Shown here: one piece after another, positions 25,651 to 34,954 of the stretch
Layout: each line of letters starts with the position of its first letter
How positions within the stretch are numbered: position 1 is the stretch's first letter
Source of the DNA: Thermoflexibacter ruber
Lineage (GTDB): Bacteria > Bacteroidota > Bacteroidia > Cytophagales > Thermoflexibacteraceae
DNA: 64,000 nucleotides
Reading direction: 5' to 3'
Assembly (NCBI RefSeq): GCF_900113045.1
Contig: NZ_FONY01000025.1
Span: 1-64,000 of the forward strand
Program-made: the position numbers and the translations under genes
The notes under the pieces: generated by a model
The model's database searches: none
What the model saw: the letters and a program-made list of their open reading frames with translations, nothing else
What the model was told of the DNA's origin: nothing

Positions 25651-27234
25651 TTAGTCTGCTTTTTTTTCTCTCTCCTCTAATTTAGGTGAAAAATACGCCA
25701 ATTTGCTCAGATAAAAAACCTTTCGGGAGTTTCCTGAGCTACCTGCTTTGAGTTGTTGCATTCCATAGAGAATAAAATAATCTCCATACCAAGACATGAC
25801 AGCCTCTCGGTCGCGGTCGCTAATGAGTTTGTTGGCTTCCTCTTTAAGGGGAATTTCTATTTCCTTGATTTCCTCTACAGTTGTGCTTTTATCGGTGCGT
25901 TTGTAAAATATCTTTCCATCTTGGAAATTAAGTAAAGTCAAGCTATCTCTACCCATATTGACTTGAAGCTGGGGGGTTACTTGGAAATGAGATTCTAAGT
26001 CTTTGTATTCTAAGCTATTGTCCCAAAGTAGCCTGCCTGTTTTATCAAAGGCGCATACGATACCATGCCTATATTTGTACCCGACGGGACTGCGGCTTGC
26101 AGAGGGTGAGCGCATAAAATCATTGATGTTGATAAGAGAGCGATAAGACATATTCATGGCAGAAAGAAACATCGGATTTACATTAAAACCTTGATTGATG
26201 CCGTCTCTGTAAATAGGGTTATAGGAATCAGCTAAGAACAAAATTTTATCATCAAGAATCTTTAATTCCCTGATTACGAAGTTATAATCATGTTTGTATA
26301 TATTTCCCTCTTCTCTCTGCCCTTTGATTTTGCTTAGGACTTTGTCTTTTCGTTTTGCTAAGTAATTAAAAAAGTTTTTGAAGTAAATGAAATCGTAAAA
26401 TTTAATAAATTCTTGGGCATTATTGACTATATGAGTTACATAAATGCCCTGAGCCTTGTCTTTGGCAAGTAGAGAGTACATTCCGAAAAGATACCATTCA
26501 TTTTGGCTGATGAAGTAGGGCTGGAAAGTATAGAGGATATAATCTTTTTCATAAGGTACGGCAGTGTTATTCAACAACTTACCTTCTATATCAAAAATAT
26601 TGTAGTAAAAACTTTCTTTCTTCTTATTGGTAGTTGGGGTAAGCAATACGAAAATACTTTTGTCATTTTTACATATATCTAAGCGGTTAATGGTAGCTTT
26701 GAGTGTATTGATAGCAGGCAGTACTTTGGGCTTTCCGTTGATATAGTCATGATGAATTACTACGGGACGCCCATCTACCGAACCTCCAAAAAGCAGTACA
26801 TTATCTATGACTGCAAAATGGGAGATTTCCATTTTTACGATTCTCTCATACTTTATAGGGATAATTAAACCACCGTGTATATGTATTTTGAGAATATCGT
26901 ACTCTTTGTCTTCTTTATTGATAAGGAGATACAGGTAATCACCGTCTTGGTAATGTAAACCTACGTTACTGCTGTAATCTATACTAATGGCGCGCATCCA
27001 CTGCTGTTGGAGGGTAGTATCAAATTTGCTGAGGATAATTTCCTTTCTGCCACCTTTGAGATACTCCTCGCTTTCCACAAAAACGAGCATTCCATTCTCT
27101 TCCAAATTTAGTACTTTGTAGTTTTCACCTACTTTTTTATTGATTTCCAACTCTGTACGTTGTACTACCTTTATCTGCCCCCACGCACAAATGCAATAAG
27201 TACAGAAAACAAAAAATAAAATTAGATTTTTCAT
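25651..27234 (-). CDS. large secreted protein, unknown function
   Basis: A 527-residue product with a signal peptide MKNLILFFVFCTYCICAWGQ. The body is rich in hydrophobic and Tyr/Lys residues with many short strands (KVLNLEENGMLVFVESEEYL, QGFNVNPMFLSAMNMSYRSL), suggesting a beta-propeller-like or beta-sandwich protein. No membrane anchor, T9SS sorting domain or catalytic motif is seen. I do not recognise a family. It lies directly upstream of the sigma operon in the same direction with 110 bases between, so it may be part of the same unit. Codon use is like its neighbours. Confidence 0.75.
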   Translation of the reverse strand: MKNLILFFVFCTYCICAWGQIKVVQRTELEINKKVGENYKVLNLEENGMLVFVESEEYLKGGRKEIILSKFDTTLQQQWMRAISIDYSSNVGLHYQDGDYLYLLINKEDKEYDILKIHIHGGLIIPIKYERIVKMEISHFAVIDNVLLFGGSVDGRPVVIHHDYINGKPKVLPAINTLKATINRLDICKNDKSIFVLLTPTTNKKKESFYYNIFDIEGKLLNNTAVPYEKDYILYTFQPYFISQNEWYLFGMYSLLAKDKAQGIYVTHIVNNAQEFIKFYDFIYFKNFFNYLAKRKDKVLSKIKGQREEGNIYKHDYNFVIRELKILDDKILFLADSYNPIYRDGINQGFNVNPMFLSAMNMSYRSLININDFMRSPSASRSPVGYKYRHGIVCAFDKTGRLLWDNSLEYKDLESHFQVTPQLQVNMGRDSLTLLNFQDGKIFYKRTDKSTTVEEIKEIEIPLKEEANKLISDRDREAVMSWYGDYFILYGMQQLKAGSSGNSRKVFYLSKLAYFSPKLEEREKKAD

Positions 27235-27565
27235 AAATGATAAAGTTTAGTTCCCCAACTATCGCTTACCATGTAAATAAGACTTTATGCAAAGTCTAAA
27301 TAATAAAACCAAGTACGCTTGATTAAGTTTGTTACTTGCCCAGAAGACAAGATAAAAATAACAATTAATAGCTAATATTTAACAAATTTGAGCAATGATT
27401 AGTTGTAAGATGTGGATTTATGTTTTTTATAATTGTTCTTATAGAGTACCTCAGAGGTTTAGACGATTGTAAAACTATGGTGTAGGCATTAATTCTCAAT
27501 TATTACTTTTCTTAGTTTTTTTATTCTTCCTTTTTTGATATGCCCCAAAAGTTTTATAAAGACAA
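27235..27565. other. 331-base intergenic region, no gene seen
   Basis: It holds a short perfect hairpin AGACTTT-ATGC-AAAGTCT (27280-27297), about 46 bases upstream of the 527-aa gene start and possibly an operator, and an AT-rich ATTAG-type stretch around 27365. No open frame or tRNA fold is evident. Confidence 0.5.
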
Positions 27566-27605
27566 ATAAAAAAACAGTCCCCTCGCAAAGCAAAAGGACT
27601 GTTCC
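27566..27605 (-). terminator. Rho-independent terminator of the candidate small RNA
   Basis: On the minus strand AACAGTCC (27603-27596) pairs with GGACTGTT (27580-27573) and is followed directly by a run of seven T. The stem can extend through neighbouring C/G bases. No coding gene ends just upstream of it on this strand, so it ends either a small RNA or a long tail of the BNR gene. Confidence 0.75.
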
Positions 27606-27712
27606 AATATTTTTTTAGCGGAATACCGCCCAGCGGTTCGCCGCTCAATTTACCCCCTTAATAAATATCTTTAATGGCTCGCCGTAGCGATTATAATTTT
27701 AACCATTTTGAT
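27573..27712 (-). ncRNA. candidate structured small RNA (~140 nt), no known family
   Basis: The minus strand has a promoter, structure and terminator but no open frame of note. From 5' to 3': AAUGG pairs with CCAUU around an inner stem UCGC-UACG-GCGA (27690-27679), where C(UACG)G is a classic UNCG-type stable tetraloop; then an AAGGGGGUAAAUUGAG linker; a stem AGCGG-CGAA-CCGCU (27645-27632); a stem GCGG-UAUU-CCGC (27629-27618); an A-run; and the terminator. It is not RNase P RNA, tmRNA or SRP RNA by their conserved cores, and I do not see a 6S-like long hairpin. The direction is supported by the UACG loop and the promoter. Confidence 0.45.
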
Positions 27713-27716
27713 GTTA

Positions 27717-27747
27717 CAAAGTTAGAGGGTTTTTATGTTCTGAGAAA
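27717..27747 (-). promoter_or_regulatory. candidate promoter of the small RNA
   Basis: On the minus strand TAACTTTG (27724-27717) matches TAnnTTTG exactly, with TTTC at 27747-27744 and a 19-base spacer, the same spacing seen at the upstream rnpB promoter candidate. The start would be near 27712. Confidence 0.5.
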
Positions 27748-27770
27748 TAGCAGACTTTGCTCAAAAATAG

Positions 27771-27786
27771 TGAGTAATATTACTCA
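27771..27786. promoter_or_regulatory. perfect 16-bp palindrome upstream of the small RNA promoter
   Basis: TGAGTAATATTACTCA is fully symmetric and is flanked by direct copies of CTCAAAAAT (from 27760 and 27784). It lies about 60 bases before the predicted RNA start and could be a regulator site. Confidence 0.4.
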
Positions 27787-27796
27787 AAAATTCCAA

Positions 27797-27829
27797 AGAC
27801 CTGTCAGGTTTTGAAAACCTGATAGGTCT
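27797..27829. repeat. REP-like hairpin (GACCTGTCAGGTTTT type), also possible terminator
   Basis: Arms AGACCTGTCAGGTTTT (27797-27812) and AAAACCTGATAGGTCT (27814-27829) are complementary except one G-T pair, with a one-base centre. This palindrome family is dispersed in many Bacteroidota genomes, by general knowledge. It lies 15 bases after the stop of the BNR protein gene on the minus strand and may end its transcript. Confidence 0.75.
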
Positions 27830-27843
27830 GGTCTAATTTCTCC

Positions 27844-30800
27844 TTACTGCGACTTCTTCTCCTCTTTTTTCAACATCAATGGGTCAATATTTTGATTTTT
27901 AATGAGTTGGTTGAGTTTGGGCAAGTCGTTTTCAAAGATAGTTTTTAGCTTGGAAAGTTCGGCATCTATCTTGGCTGTGAGGTCTTTTTTCACCTCTACG
28001 GCTTGGTCAGTAGGGCGATAGTTACCGCTTGCCGCTACCCCTGCTACCCCGCTTAGTTTGTCGTTTAGGCGAATAGGGAAGTTGAGCGGGTCTTGTCCAC
28101 TGCGATTTTTGGTTTGGTAGAGTTTTTCCTCTATTTCAGTGGTTTTCTTGTCAAAGTCCTTGATAGCGTCCAAGACTTCCTTGTGCTTGTCCTTGTCTAA
28201 GAGTTGTTTGTAGGCGTTCATTTGCGTTCTGATACTTCTGATGTCTTTGATAGCCTTGTGGGTTTCGGTAAGTTTGTCCCTTATTTCTATCAAAAAGTCA
28301 AATTGGGCTTGCAAATCCTCTTGGCTTACGGTCAGTCTTGGGTCTTTGACGATTTCAAATGGCACAGTTGTAGAGTCCTTACCAAATTTTATCTTGGCGT
28401 AATAAGTTCCCGGTACAGCCATCGCTCCTTGCAAGCCTCTCCTGTTCCACAGAATCATGCCCTCGAAGGTTTCTGCATTAGGGTAGCGCATATTCCATGC
28501 AAAGCGATTGCCTCCCGCTTTTGCTTCTACTTGGTCTGCTCTTTCTTTGGCATTGGAAGCGTATTTCTTAATAAGTTTTTGGTTTTTGTCCAAAATCTCA
28601 ATGCTCAATACATTGGCAGAGTCAGGGGCAGATTTGAGGTAATACTGCAAAACCACACCGTTAGGAGGATTTTTACCTACTAAAAGCGGATTCCCACCAT
28701 TTCCTCCTTCTATTCTGTATGTTTTCCTTGGTGTAAAAACAATCAAATTTTTATCCTTGTGTTCAGGTTTCAACTCTCGCACAGGCGTAAGGTCATCTAT
28801 AATCCACAAACTTCTGCCTTGCGTAGCGGCAATGAGGTCGCCGTCTTTAATCGTCAAGTCGGTAATTGGCACTATAGGCAAGTTGAGTTGGAAAGGTTGC
28901 CAATTTGCTCCGTCATCAAAGGAAATATACATGCCCGTTTCTGTACCAGCATAAAGCAATCCTGGACGCACAGGGTCGGCACGCAATACTCTGGTAAAGT
29001 GTGATTTAGGGATTCCATTGGTAATTTTTGTCCAAGTTTTTCCGTAATCTAAGGTTTTATATAGATAAGGTTGGAAGTCATTGGCTTTATAGAGTGTACC
29101 AGCAACGTAAGCTCCTCCTTTCACGAATGGGTGCGGGTCAATGCTGTTAATCATCAACCATTCGGGCATAATGTTTTTGGGAGGGGTTACATTTTCCCAA
29201 TTTTTCCCACCATCTTTGCTTACATGAATCAAACCATCATCAGAGCCTACCCAAAGCAAGTCTTTCTCGTAAGGCGATTCGCAAGCGGCGAAAATAGTGC
29301 AGTAGTACTCTACGCTGGTATTGTCTTTGGTGATAGGGCCGCCTGAGCTACCCATCTTTGAAACATCATTTCGGGTCAAATCAGGGCTTATTTTTTCCCA
29401 AGATTGCCCTTCATTCGTTGTTTTGAAAAGATGATTACCTGCGGCGTAAAGAGTATTTGGACTATTGGGTGAGAAGAAAATTGGGAAGTTCCATTGGAAT
29501 CTATATTTTGCCCCAATTGCCCCATCGCCCATCGGGTTGTCGGGGTAAACATCTATGGTTCTCTCCTCGCCTGTGCTGTGGTCTAAGCGGGTCAAATAGC
29601 CATCATAAGAGCCACCATACACGATGTCATTATTCTTAGGGTCGACGGCGATGTGTCCACTCTCACCTCCTGCGGTTTCTTCCCAATCTTTTTCTGTAAT
29701 TCCTGCAAAGTTGGTCGTTCTGTGGCGAACTCTTAAAGTTGAATTGTCTTGCTGGGCTACGTAGATGCGGTAAGGGAAGCTATTGTCTGTTACTACTCTG
29801 TAATATTGAGCAGTAGGTTGGTTATGATAAGTAGTAAAATTGTTTCCACCGTCAAGACTTACTTGCGCCCCACCGTCATCAGCAATAATCATATAGTTGT
29901 GGTTTTGCTTGGAAATCCAAAGGTCGTGGTGGTCGCCATGAGGAGCATTCTTCATTTCAAAATTCCTGCCTCCATCTCTGGAAACACCATAGCTTACGTT
30001 CATGACATAGACCATGTTTTCATCTTGGGTGTCCGCGTAGATGCGAGTGTAGTACCATGCTCTTTGCCTCAAGTTTCGGTTGTCATTGACCTTCGCCCAA
30101 GTAGTGCCACCGTCATCAGAACGATATACGCCGCCGTCTTGGTTTTCTATAATTGCCCAAACCCGATTGGAATTGACAGGAGAAATGGTAACGCCTACAA
30201 TTCCCCAAATACCTTTGGGCAATCCTTTGTTTTTAGAAATATCTTTCCACGTTTCCCCGCCATCAGTGCTGTGCCAAAGAGCCGAACCTTCTCCACCACT
30301 TTCCATGCTATAAGGAGTGCGAATGACTCTCCAAGTGCTGGCAAAGATAATTCTTGGATTATTCGGGTCTAAAATCAAGTCCACCGCTCCTGCCAAATTG
30401 TTTACGAAAAGCACCCTTCTCCAAGTTTTCCCTCCGTCAGTAGTCTTGTAAACACCTCTCTCCTCGTTAGGTCCGAAAAGGTGTCCCATGACTGCGGCGT
30501 AGGCAATGTCAGGATTTTTTGGGTGAATACGAATGCGAGAAATACGCTGAGAGGTCTCTAAGCCAACGCATTGCCAAGTTTTTCCTGCATCATAGCTTTT
30601 CCAAACTCCGTAGCCATGCGAAACGTTGCCACGTACCGTTTTTTCGCCCCCGCCTACATAGATGATATTAGGGTCGGATTCTGCCACTGCTACTGCCCCG
30701 ATAGAGCCACCAAAATAACCGTCAGAGATGTTGAACCAAGTGTTGCCTGCATCGGTGGTTTTCCATACACCACCACCCGTAGCTCCCATGTAATAAACAT

Positions 30801-31017
30801 TGGGTTGTCCTTCTACCCCTGTAACAGCACAAGAACGCCCCCCACGAAAGGGACCAATGCTTCGCCATTCCAAGGCATTGTAGAGGGTGCTGTCGTACAT
30901 TCTGGTAGCAGAGGTAGCTGTAGTCGCTGTACCAACCTTCTTTTGGGCATAGGTTGGTAAGGTAAATAATACTTGTGATAACACAAGTATTAGGGTTAAT
31001 GATAAGAGTCGCTTCAT
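27844..31017 (-). CDS. secreted BNR/sortilin-repeat beta-propeller protein
   Basis: A 1057-residue protein with a signal peptide (MKRLLSLTLILVLSQVLFTL, cleavage near TYAQ). It contains many Asp-box (BNR) repeats of the form S/T-x-D-x-G-x-T-W, such as TTDAGNTWFN, SYDAGKTWQC, STDGGETWKD, SDDGGTTWAK and TLDYGKTWTK, forming one or two beta-propellers (about 50-720). Asp-box proteins include sialidases and Vps10/sortilin domains, but sialidase catalytic Arg residues are not evident, so annotation as a glycosidase would be premature. The C-terminal ~300 residues include an Ig-like domain and a helical Lys-rich region. Such proteins are common in Cytophagales and may bind or process extracellular polymers. 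Confidence 0.88.
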   Translation of the reverse strand: MKRLLSLTLILVLSQVLFTLPTYAQKKVGTATTATSATRMYDSTLYNALEWRSIGPFRGGRSCAVTGVEGQPNVYYMGATGGGVWKTTDAGNTWFNISDGYFGGSIGAVAVAESDPNIIYVGGGEKTVRGNVSHGYGVWKSYDAGKTWQCVGLETSQRISRIRIHPKNPDIAYAAVMGHLFGPNEERGVYKTTDGGKTWRRVLFVNNLAGAVDLILDPNNPRIIFASTWRVIRTPYSMESGGEGSALWHSTDGGETWKDISKNKGLPKGIWGIVGVTISPVNSNRVWAIIENQDGGVYRSDDGGTTWAKVNDNRNLRQRAWYYTRIYADTQDENMVYVMNVSYGVSRDGGRNFEMKNAPHGDHHDLWISKQNHNYMIIADDGGAQVSLDGGNNFTTYHNQPTAQYYRVVTDNSFPYRIYVAQQDNSTLRVRHRTTNFAGITEKDWEETAGGESGHIAVDPKNNDIVYGGSYDGYLTRLDHSTGEERTIDVYPDNPMGDGAIGAKYRFQWNFPIFFSPNSPNTLYAAGNHLFKTTNEGQSWEKISPDLTRNDVSKMGSSGGPITKDNTSVEYYCTIFAACESPYEKDLLWVGSDDGLIHVSKDGGKNWENVTPPKNIMPEWLMINSIDPHPFVKGGAYVAGTLYKANDFQPYLYKTLDYGKTWTKITNGIPKSHFTRVLRADPVRPGLLYAGTETGMYISFDDGANWQPFQLNLPIVPITDLTIKDGDLIAATQGRSLWIIDDLTPVRELKPEHKDKNLIVFTPRKTYRIEGGNGGNPLLVGKNPPNGVVLQYYLKSAPDSANVLSIEILDKNQKLIKKYASNAKERADQVEAKAGGNRFAWNMRYPNAETFEGMILWNRRGLQGAMAVPGTYYAKIKFGKDSTTVPFEIVKDPRLTVSQEDLQAQFDFLIEIRDKLTETHKAIKDIRSIRTQMNAYKQLLDKDKHKEVLDAIKDFDKKTTEIEEKLYQTKNRSGQDPLNFPIRLNDKLSGVAGVAASGNYRPTDQAVEVKKDLTAKIDAELSKLKTIFENDLPKLNQLIKNQNIDPLMLKKEEKKSQ

Positions 31018-31313
31018 GTTTTCTAATTATAAGAGATTATAAATTAATGAGTTGGTAAGTTATAAATTATGAATTATTTTTGCAAGAACTGATTTTCAAT
31101 TATTTGCAAAAATAAAAATATAAGAATTGGTTGATTTTTACAGGAAGTGATACGTTTTCATTTAAGTAGTCAAAAGTAAGAAACTTTGGGTAAGATTGCT
31201 ATTGAGGGCGGGGAAAGATTTGTTTTACAAGATAATTAAACCAAGATTGTAACACTTTGTCTAATTTTTGGCTAACTTGCAAGCGATTTGAAAATGAACT
31301 AACTTCCTAAATA

Positions 31314-31907
31314 GTGAGAAAATATACGTTTACCTTTTTTTATTTTATCTTTTTTTTGTTTTTTCTTGTCATAGAGGCATGTAGCCCTACCGCATCAAGT
31401 AAAGAAAATGAAAAAAGATATTTTGACTTAGCTTCCTTTGTACAAAAGCAAGTAGATAAACTATCCAAGCAATCCTTATTGGTAGAAAAGAAAATCTATT
31501 TAGATGGAAAACAACAAAAAATTTTCTCTGACTCTATCAACTGGGCAAAAGAGTTGGCTTTGTTTAAAGAGGCAGACGTTAATTCTCCTTCCTTAGTAGG
31601 AAGCTATGACATCAAGGAAGATAAACAAGCACATACTTTGAGTTATTTGGCTAAAGAAGATAGAGTGAAGGTAAGAGAAATACAATTAGTTTTGGGTGGT
31701 GATGGGAGCATAGAAAACATCAATGTAGAAGAAGTCAAAATTGTATATGCAGAAAATAACCAACTATACGAAATTAGTAGAAAAATGAGTATGAAAGTTA
31801 AAAATGAGCAACTTCATGCCTATACTATACAAGGATTTCAGAAAGTAGTGTTCAAGGATAGCATGGTTTATGAAATCAATGGAATCATCAAGCCAAAAAA
31901 TCAGTAA
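31314..31907 (+). CDS. lipoprotein, unknown function
   Basis: A 197-residue protein starting at a GTG, with a very hydrophobic N-terminus and a lipobox VIEAC (Cys23). The mature part begins with a helix (FDLASFVQKQVDKLSKQ) then beta-rich sequence with alternating charged residues (NVEEVKIVYAENNQLYEISR). No family recognised. It lies 21 bases upstream of ribH on the same strand and may be co-transcribed. No earlier ATG in frame serves better. Confidence 0.75.
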   Translation: MRKYTFTFFYFIFFLFFLVIEACSPTASSKENEKRYFDLASFVQKQVDKLSKQSLLVEKKIYLDGKQQKIFSDSINWAKELALFKEADVNSPSLVGSYDIKEDKQAHTLSYLAKEDRVKVREIQLVLGGDGSIENINVEEVKIVYAENNQLYEISRKMSMKVKNEQLHAYTIQGFQKVVFKDSMVYEINGIIKPKNQ

Positions 31908-31928
31908 CTTTTCATCACTTTTAAAAAA

Positions 31929-32405
31929 ATGTCTTCGGCTAATAAAAATTTAAGTGTGTATTCTGATAAGAACCTTACAGATATTTCTGAAAAAAGGTTT
32001 GCCTTAGTCGTTTCTGAGTGGAACGAAGAAGTAACAGAGAAACTATACAAAGGAGCTTCCCAAACCCTACTCAAGCACGGGGCAAAGGAGGAGAATATTA
32101 TCAGAAAAAATGTACCAGGTAGCTATGAACTAAGTCTGGGAGCGCAATACATGGCTCAGCAAGAGGAGATTGATGCGGTGATTTGCTTGGGTTGTGTTAT
32201 CCAAGGAGAAACTCGACACTTTGAGTTTATCTGTCAGGCAGTTGCCCAAGGCATTACACAAGTAGCTTTGAAATACAATAAACCTGTGATTTTTGGAGTT
32301 TTAACCCCAGATAATCAAAAACAAGCTCTTGACCGCGCTGGTGGCAAACACGGCAACAAGGGGGACGAGGCAGCAATCGCAGCAATTAAAATGCTTGGTT
32401 TTTAA
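31929..32405 (+). CDS. ribH: 6,7-dimethyl-8-ribityllumazine synthase
   Basis: The penultimate enzyme of riboflavin synthesis, joining 5-amino-6-ribitylaminouracil with dihydroxybutanone phosphate; it forms icosahedral 60-mers or pentamers. The 158-residue length fits. Features: FALVVSEWNEEVTEKLYKGA (26-45), VPGSYELSLGAQ (61-72), CLGCVIQGETRHFEFIC (about 87-103) containing the catalytic His, and VIFGVLTPDNQKQALDRAGG near the C-terminus. No other rib genes or FMN riboswitch is in the window. Confidence 0.95.
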   Translation: MSSANKNLSVYSDKNLTDISEKRFALVVSEWNEEVTEKLYKGASQTLLKHGAKEENIIRKNVPGSYELSLGAQYMAQQEEIDAVICLGCVIQGETRHFEFICQAVAQGITQVALKYNKPVIFGVLTPDNQKQALDRAGGKHGNKGDEAAIAAIKMLGF

Positions 32406-32471
32406 TTTAATTTTACAGAAATCAAATTATGGATTTTATCAGTTCATAATTTCAAAACTCATTACGTGACT

Positions 32472-34805
32472 ATGTGGGCAAACTTTGCCAAATTTGTTAT
32501 CAAATACCGACTACCATTTTTAATCCTTCTATTCACGCTGACGGGCTTCATGGCTTACCAAAGCAGAAAAGTAGAGCTCTCTTACAATTTTGCCAAACTT
32601 GTTCCCGCTGATGACCCCGCCATGATATACTTCCAAAACTTTTTGAAAACTTTTGGAGAAGACGGCAACCTCATGGTGATAGGATTCAAAGATAGTACTG
32701 TATATCAATTAGAGAAATTCAAAAAGTTAGACCAACTTTGCCAAGAAATAGAAAATATAGATGGGGTAGATGGAATTTTATCTTTGTCTAACTTAAAATA
32801 CATTCATAAAAACGAAGAGGAGAAAAAATTTGAATATAGGCTACTTTTCCCAAACCTCCCAAGCAATCAGGCTCAGTTAGATAGCACTCTCCAATTTGCA
32901 CGAACCCTAAAGCTCTACGAAGGACAAATTTGGAACACACAGAACGGGGCGATGATGATAGCCATCGCTATTAATCCAGATTATTTTAAAAATGTCAAAA
33001 GAGAGGCTTTACTCAACAGCATTATCAAAAAAGTAGAGAAGTTCACCGAAGCAACTAAAATAGAAGTACATTACTCAGGCGTTCCCTACATCAGAACAAT
33101 TACCGCCCAAAATATCAAACAAGAACTTAGTATCTTTTTGGTGCTGTCCCTTTCCATTACTGTAGTGGTGCTTTTTTTATTTTTTAGGTCTTTCCAACCT
33201 GTCATTTTCCCTTTGATAATGATAGGTATGATTATATTTTGGACATTAGGCACACTTGGAATTTTAGGTTTTAAAATGACTATTCTTACAGGTTTATTGC
33301 CTCCTATTCTGGTAGTCATAGGTATTCCTAACTCAGTATATTTGCTCACCAAGTTTCATCAAGAGTGCATCAAAAGTGGAGATAAAATCAAAGCAATGGT
33401 GCGCGTCATTAGCAAATTAGGCATAGTAACACTCATTACTAATGCCACTACTGCCATAGGCTTTGTGGCTTTGACCACCGCTCAAATTTCTATCCTTCAA
33501 GAGTTTGGTTTAGTCGCTGCTATTAATATCATTGCTACTTTTTTGATAAGCATTATCTACCTCCCCGCTGTCTTTTCTTATTTGCCTCCACCCTCAGCAA
33601 AACAGTTAGCTCACTTAGACTTAGCTTTCATTAAGAAAATTTTAGGCAATATTATCCAAATAGTATCTTCGCACCGCACCAAAGTATATGCCATTGCTAT
33701 TTCTCTGGCTGTAGTATCCGCCTTGGGAATATGGAGAATCAAAGCAGTTTCCTATATGGTAGATGACCTTCCTGACGCAAGTAAAGTCATTCAAGATTTG
33801 AGATTTTTAGAAGAAAACTTCAAGGGAGTTATGCCTTTAGAGATAGTCGTAGATACAGGCAAACCCAAATCTACGCGTAGAATTGAGGTTTTATCTAAAT
33901 TGGACTCTTTTCAGCGTTACTTACAAGATATACCTTCCGTTAGTCCTGCACTCTCGGTGGTTACGTTTTTAAAAGCAGCGAAACAATCTTACTTTGACCA
34001 GAATCCTTTGGATTTTCAGTTACCAACACGTAACGAACTTGCCTTTATCCAACGCTACATTCCCAAACAAGGCGAGATAGACAACCTTACCAAGACATTT
34101 GTAGATACTTCTGGACAGTATATACGTATCTCGTTGAAAGTAGCTGACTTAGGTTCTGCAAAAATGGATTCCCTAATAGACAATCATATTACGCCCCAAG
34201 CCTTGCAAATTTTTGGACAAGCAGGTATGAAAGCACAAGTTACAGGCACTACCCTGATGTTTGTCAAAGGCAATGAATATCTCATTACCAACTTAAAGCA
34301 AAGTTTGTTGCTTGCAATCGTAGTAATAGGAGGTATTATTGCTATACTCTTTAAAAATATACGCATCATGCTTATTTCTATTTCTACCAATATGCTCCCT
34401 CTATTGATAACTGCAGGCTTGATGGGTTACTTAGGTGTTCCTCTCAAGCCAAGTACAGCACTGATTTTCAGCATTACCTTTGGCATTGCCGTAGATGATT
34501 CTATTCACTACTTGGCTCGCTATAGACAAGCCCTCTCTACCCTTAATAGCAATGTATTTGAAGCCGTGATAACTGCTATTAGAGAAACAGGCGTAAGTAT
34601 GATATATACCTCTTTAGTGCTTTTTGGAGGTTTTATTATCTTCACCGTATCAGAATTTGGAGGAACGGTTGCCTTAGGAGCATTGACCTCCACTACTTTG
34701 CTCATTGCCATGCTGACAAGTTTAATCCTATTACCTTCTCTGCTCATTACTTTTGACAATGGAAAACAACAAGCAGCGCAGAATGATTGGTCTGAGGAAG
34801 TGTAA
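32472..34805 (+). CDS. RND superfamily exporter, MMPL/SSD type
   Basis: A 777-residue inner-membrane transporter; the ATG at 32472 is preferred over a GTG two codons earlier. It has two halves, each with one N-terminal helix, a periplasmic domain (about 45-205 and 430-610) and five further helices; the halves carry MMPL/sterol-sensing-type motifs. The proton-relay region is visible as ITFGIAVDDSIHYLARYRQ in the second half and VVIGIPNSVYLLTKFHQ in the first. Members export lipids or hydrophobic compounds. No adaptor or outer-membrane partner adjoins, consistent with MMPL-type function. Substrate unknown. Confidence 0.9.
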   Translation: MWANFAKFVIKYRLPFLILLFTLTGFMAYQSRKVELSYNFAKLVPADDPAMIYFQNFLKTFGEDGNLMVIGFKDSTVYQLEKFKKLDQLCQEIENIDGVDGILSLSNLKYIHKNEEEKKFEYRLLFPNLPSNQAQLDSTLQFARTLKLYEGQIWNTQNGAMMIAIAINPDYFKNVKREALLNSIIKKVEKFTEATKIEVHYSGVPYIRTITAQNIKQELSIFLVLSLSITVVVLFLFFRSFQPVIFPLIMIGMIIFWTLGTLGILGFKMTILTGLLPPILVVIGIPNSVYLLTKFHQECIKSGDKIKAMVRVISKLGIVTLITNATTAIGFVALTTAQISILQEFGLVAAINIIATFLISIIYLPAVFSYLPPPSAKQLAHLDLAFIKKILGNIIQIVSSHRTKVYAIAISLAVVSALGIWRIKAVSYMVDDLPDASKVIQDLRFLEENFKGVMPLEIVVDTGKPKSTRRIEVLSKLDSFQRYLQDIPSVSPALSVVTFLKAAKQSYFDQNPLDFQLPTRNELAFIQRYIPKQGEIDNLTKTFVDTSGQYIRISLKVADLGSAKMDSLIDNHITPQALQIFGQAGMKAQVTGTTLMFVKGNEYLITNLKQSLLLAIVVIGGIIAILFKNIRIMLISISTNMLPLLITAGLMGYLGVPLKPSTALIFSITFGIAVDDSIHYLARYRQALSTLNSNVFEAVITAIRETGVSMIYTSLVLFGGFIIFTVSEFGGTVALGALTSTTLLIAMLTSLILLPSLLITFDNGKQQAAQNDWSEEV

Positions 34806-34954
34806 AATCCATGAAACAACATTGATTTGAAAATTAGTACCTCTTTTTAAGCAATTTTTTCTAAATTTAGCTTTACTTTTACTTTGAGTAATTGATTAGT
34901 GCGGACTCTCTTGTAATTATAAGCTAAAAGTACTATTTTGGTAACTAACAATCC

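Noticed and set aside
28204-30960. Several open frames on the plus strand opposite the BNR gene
   Set aside because: The Asp-box frame on the minus strand is clearly coding; these frames mirror it and have no family features.
31929-32405. FMN riboswitch before ribH
   Set aside because: The upstream sequence is the preceding lipoprotein gene and shows no RFN element core.
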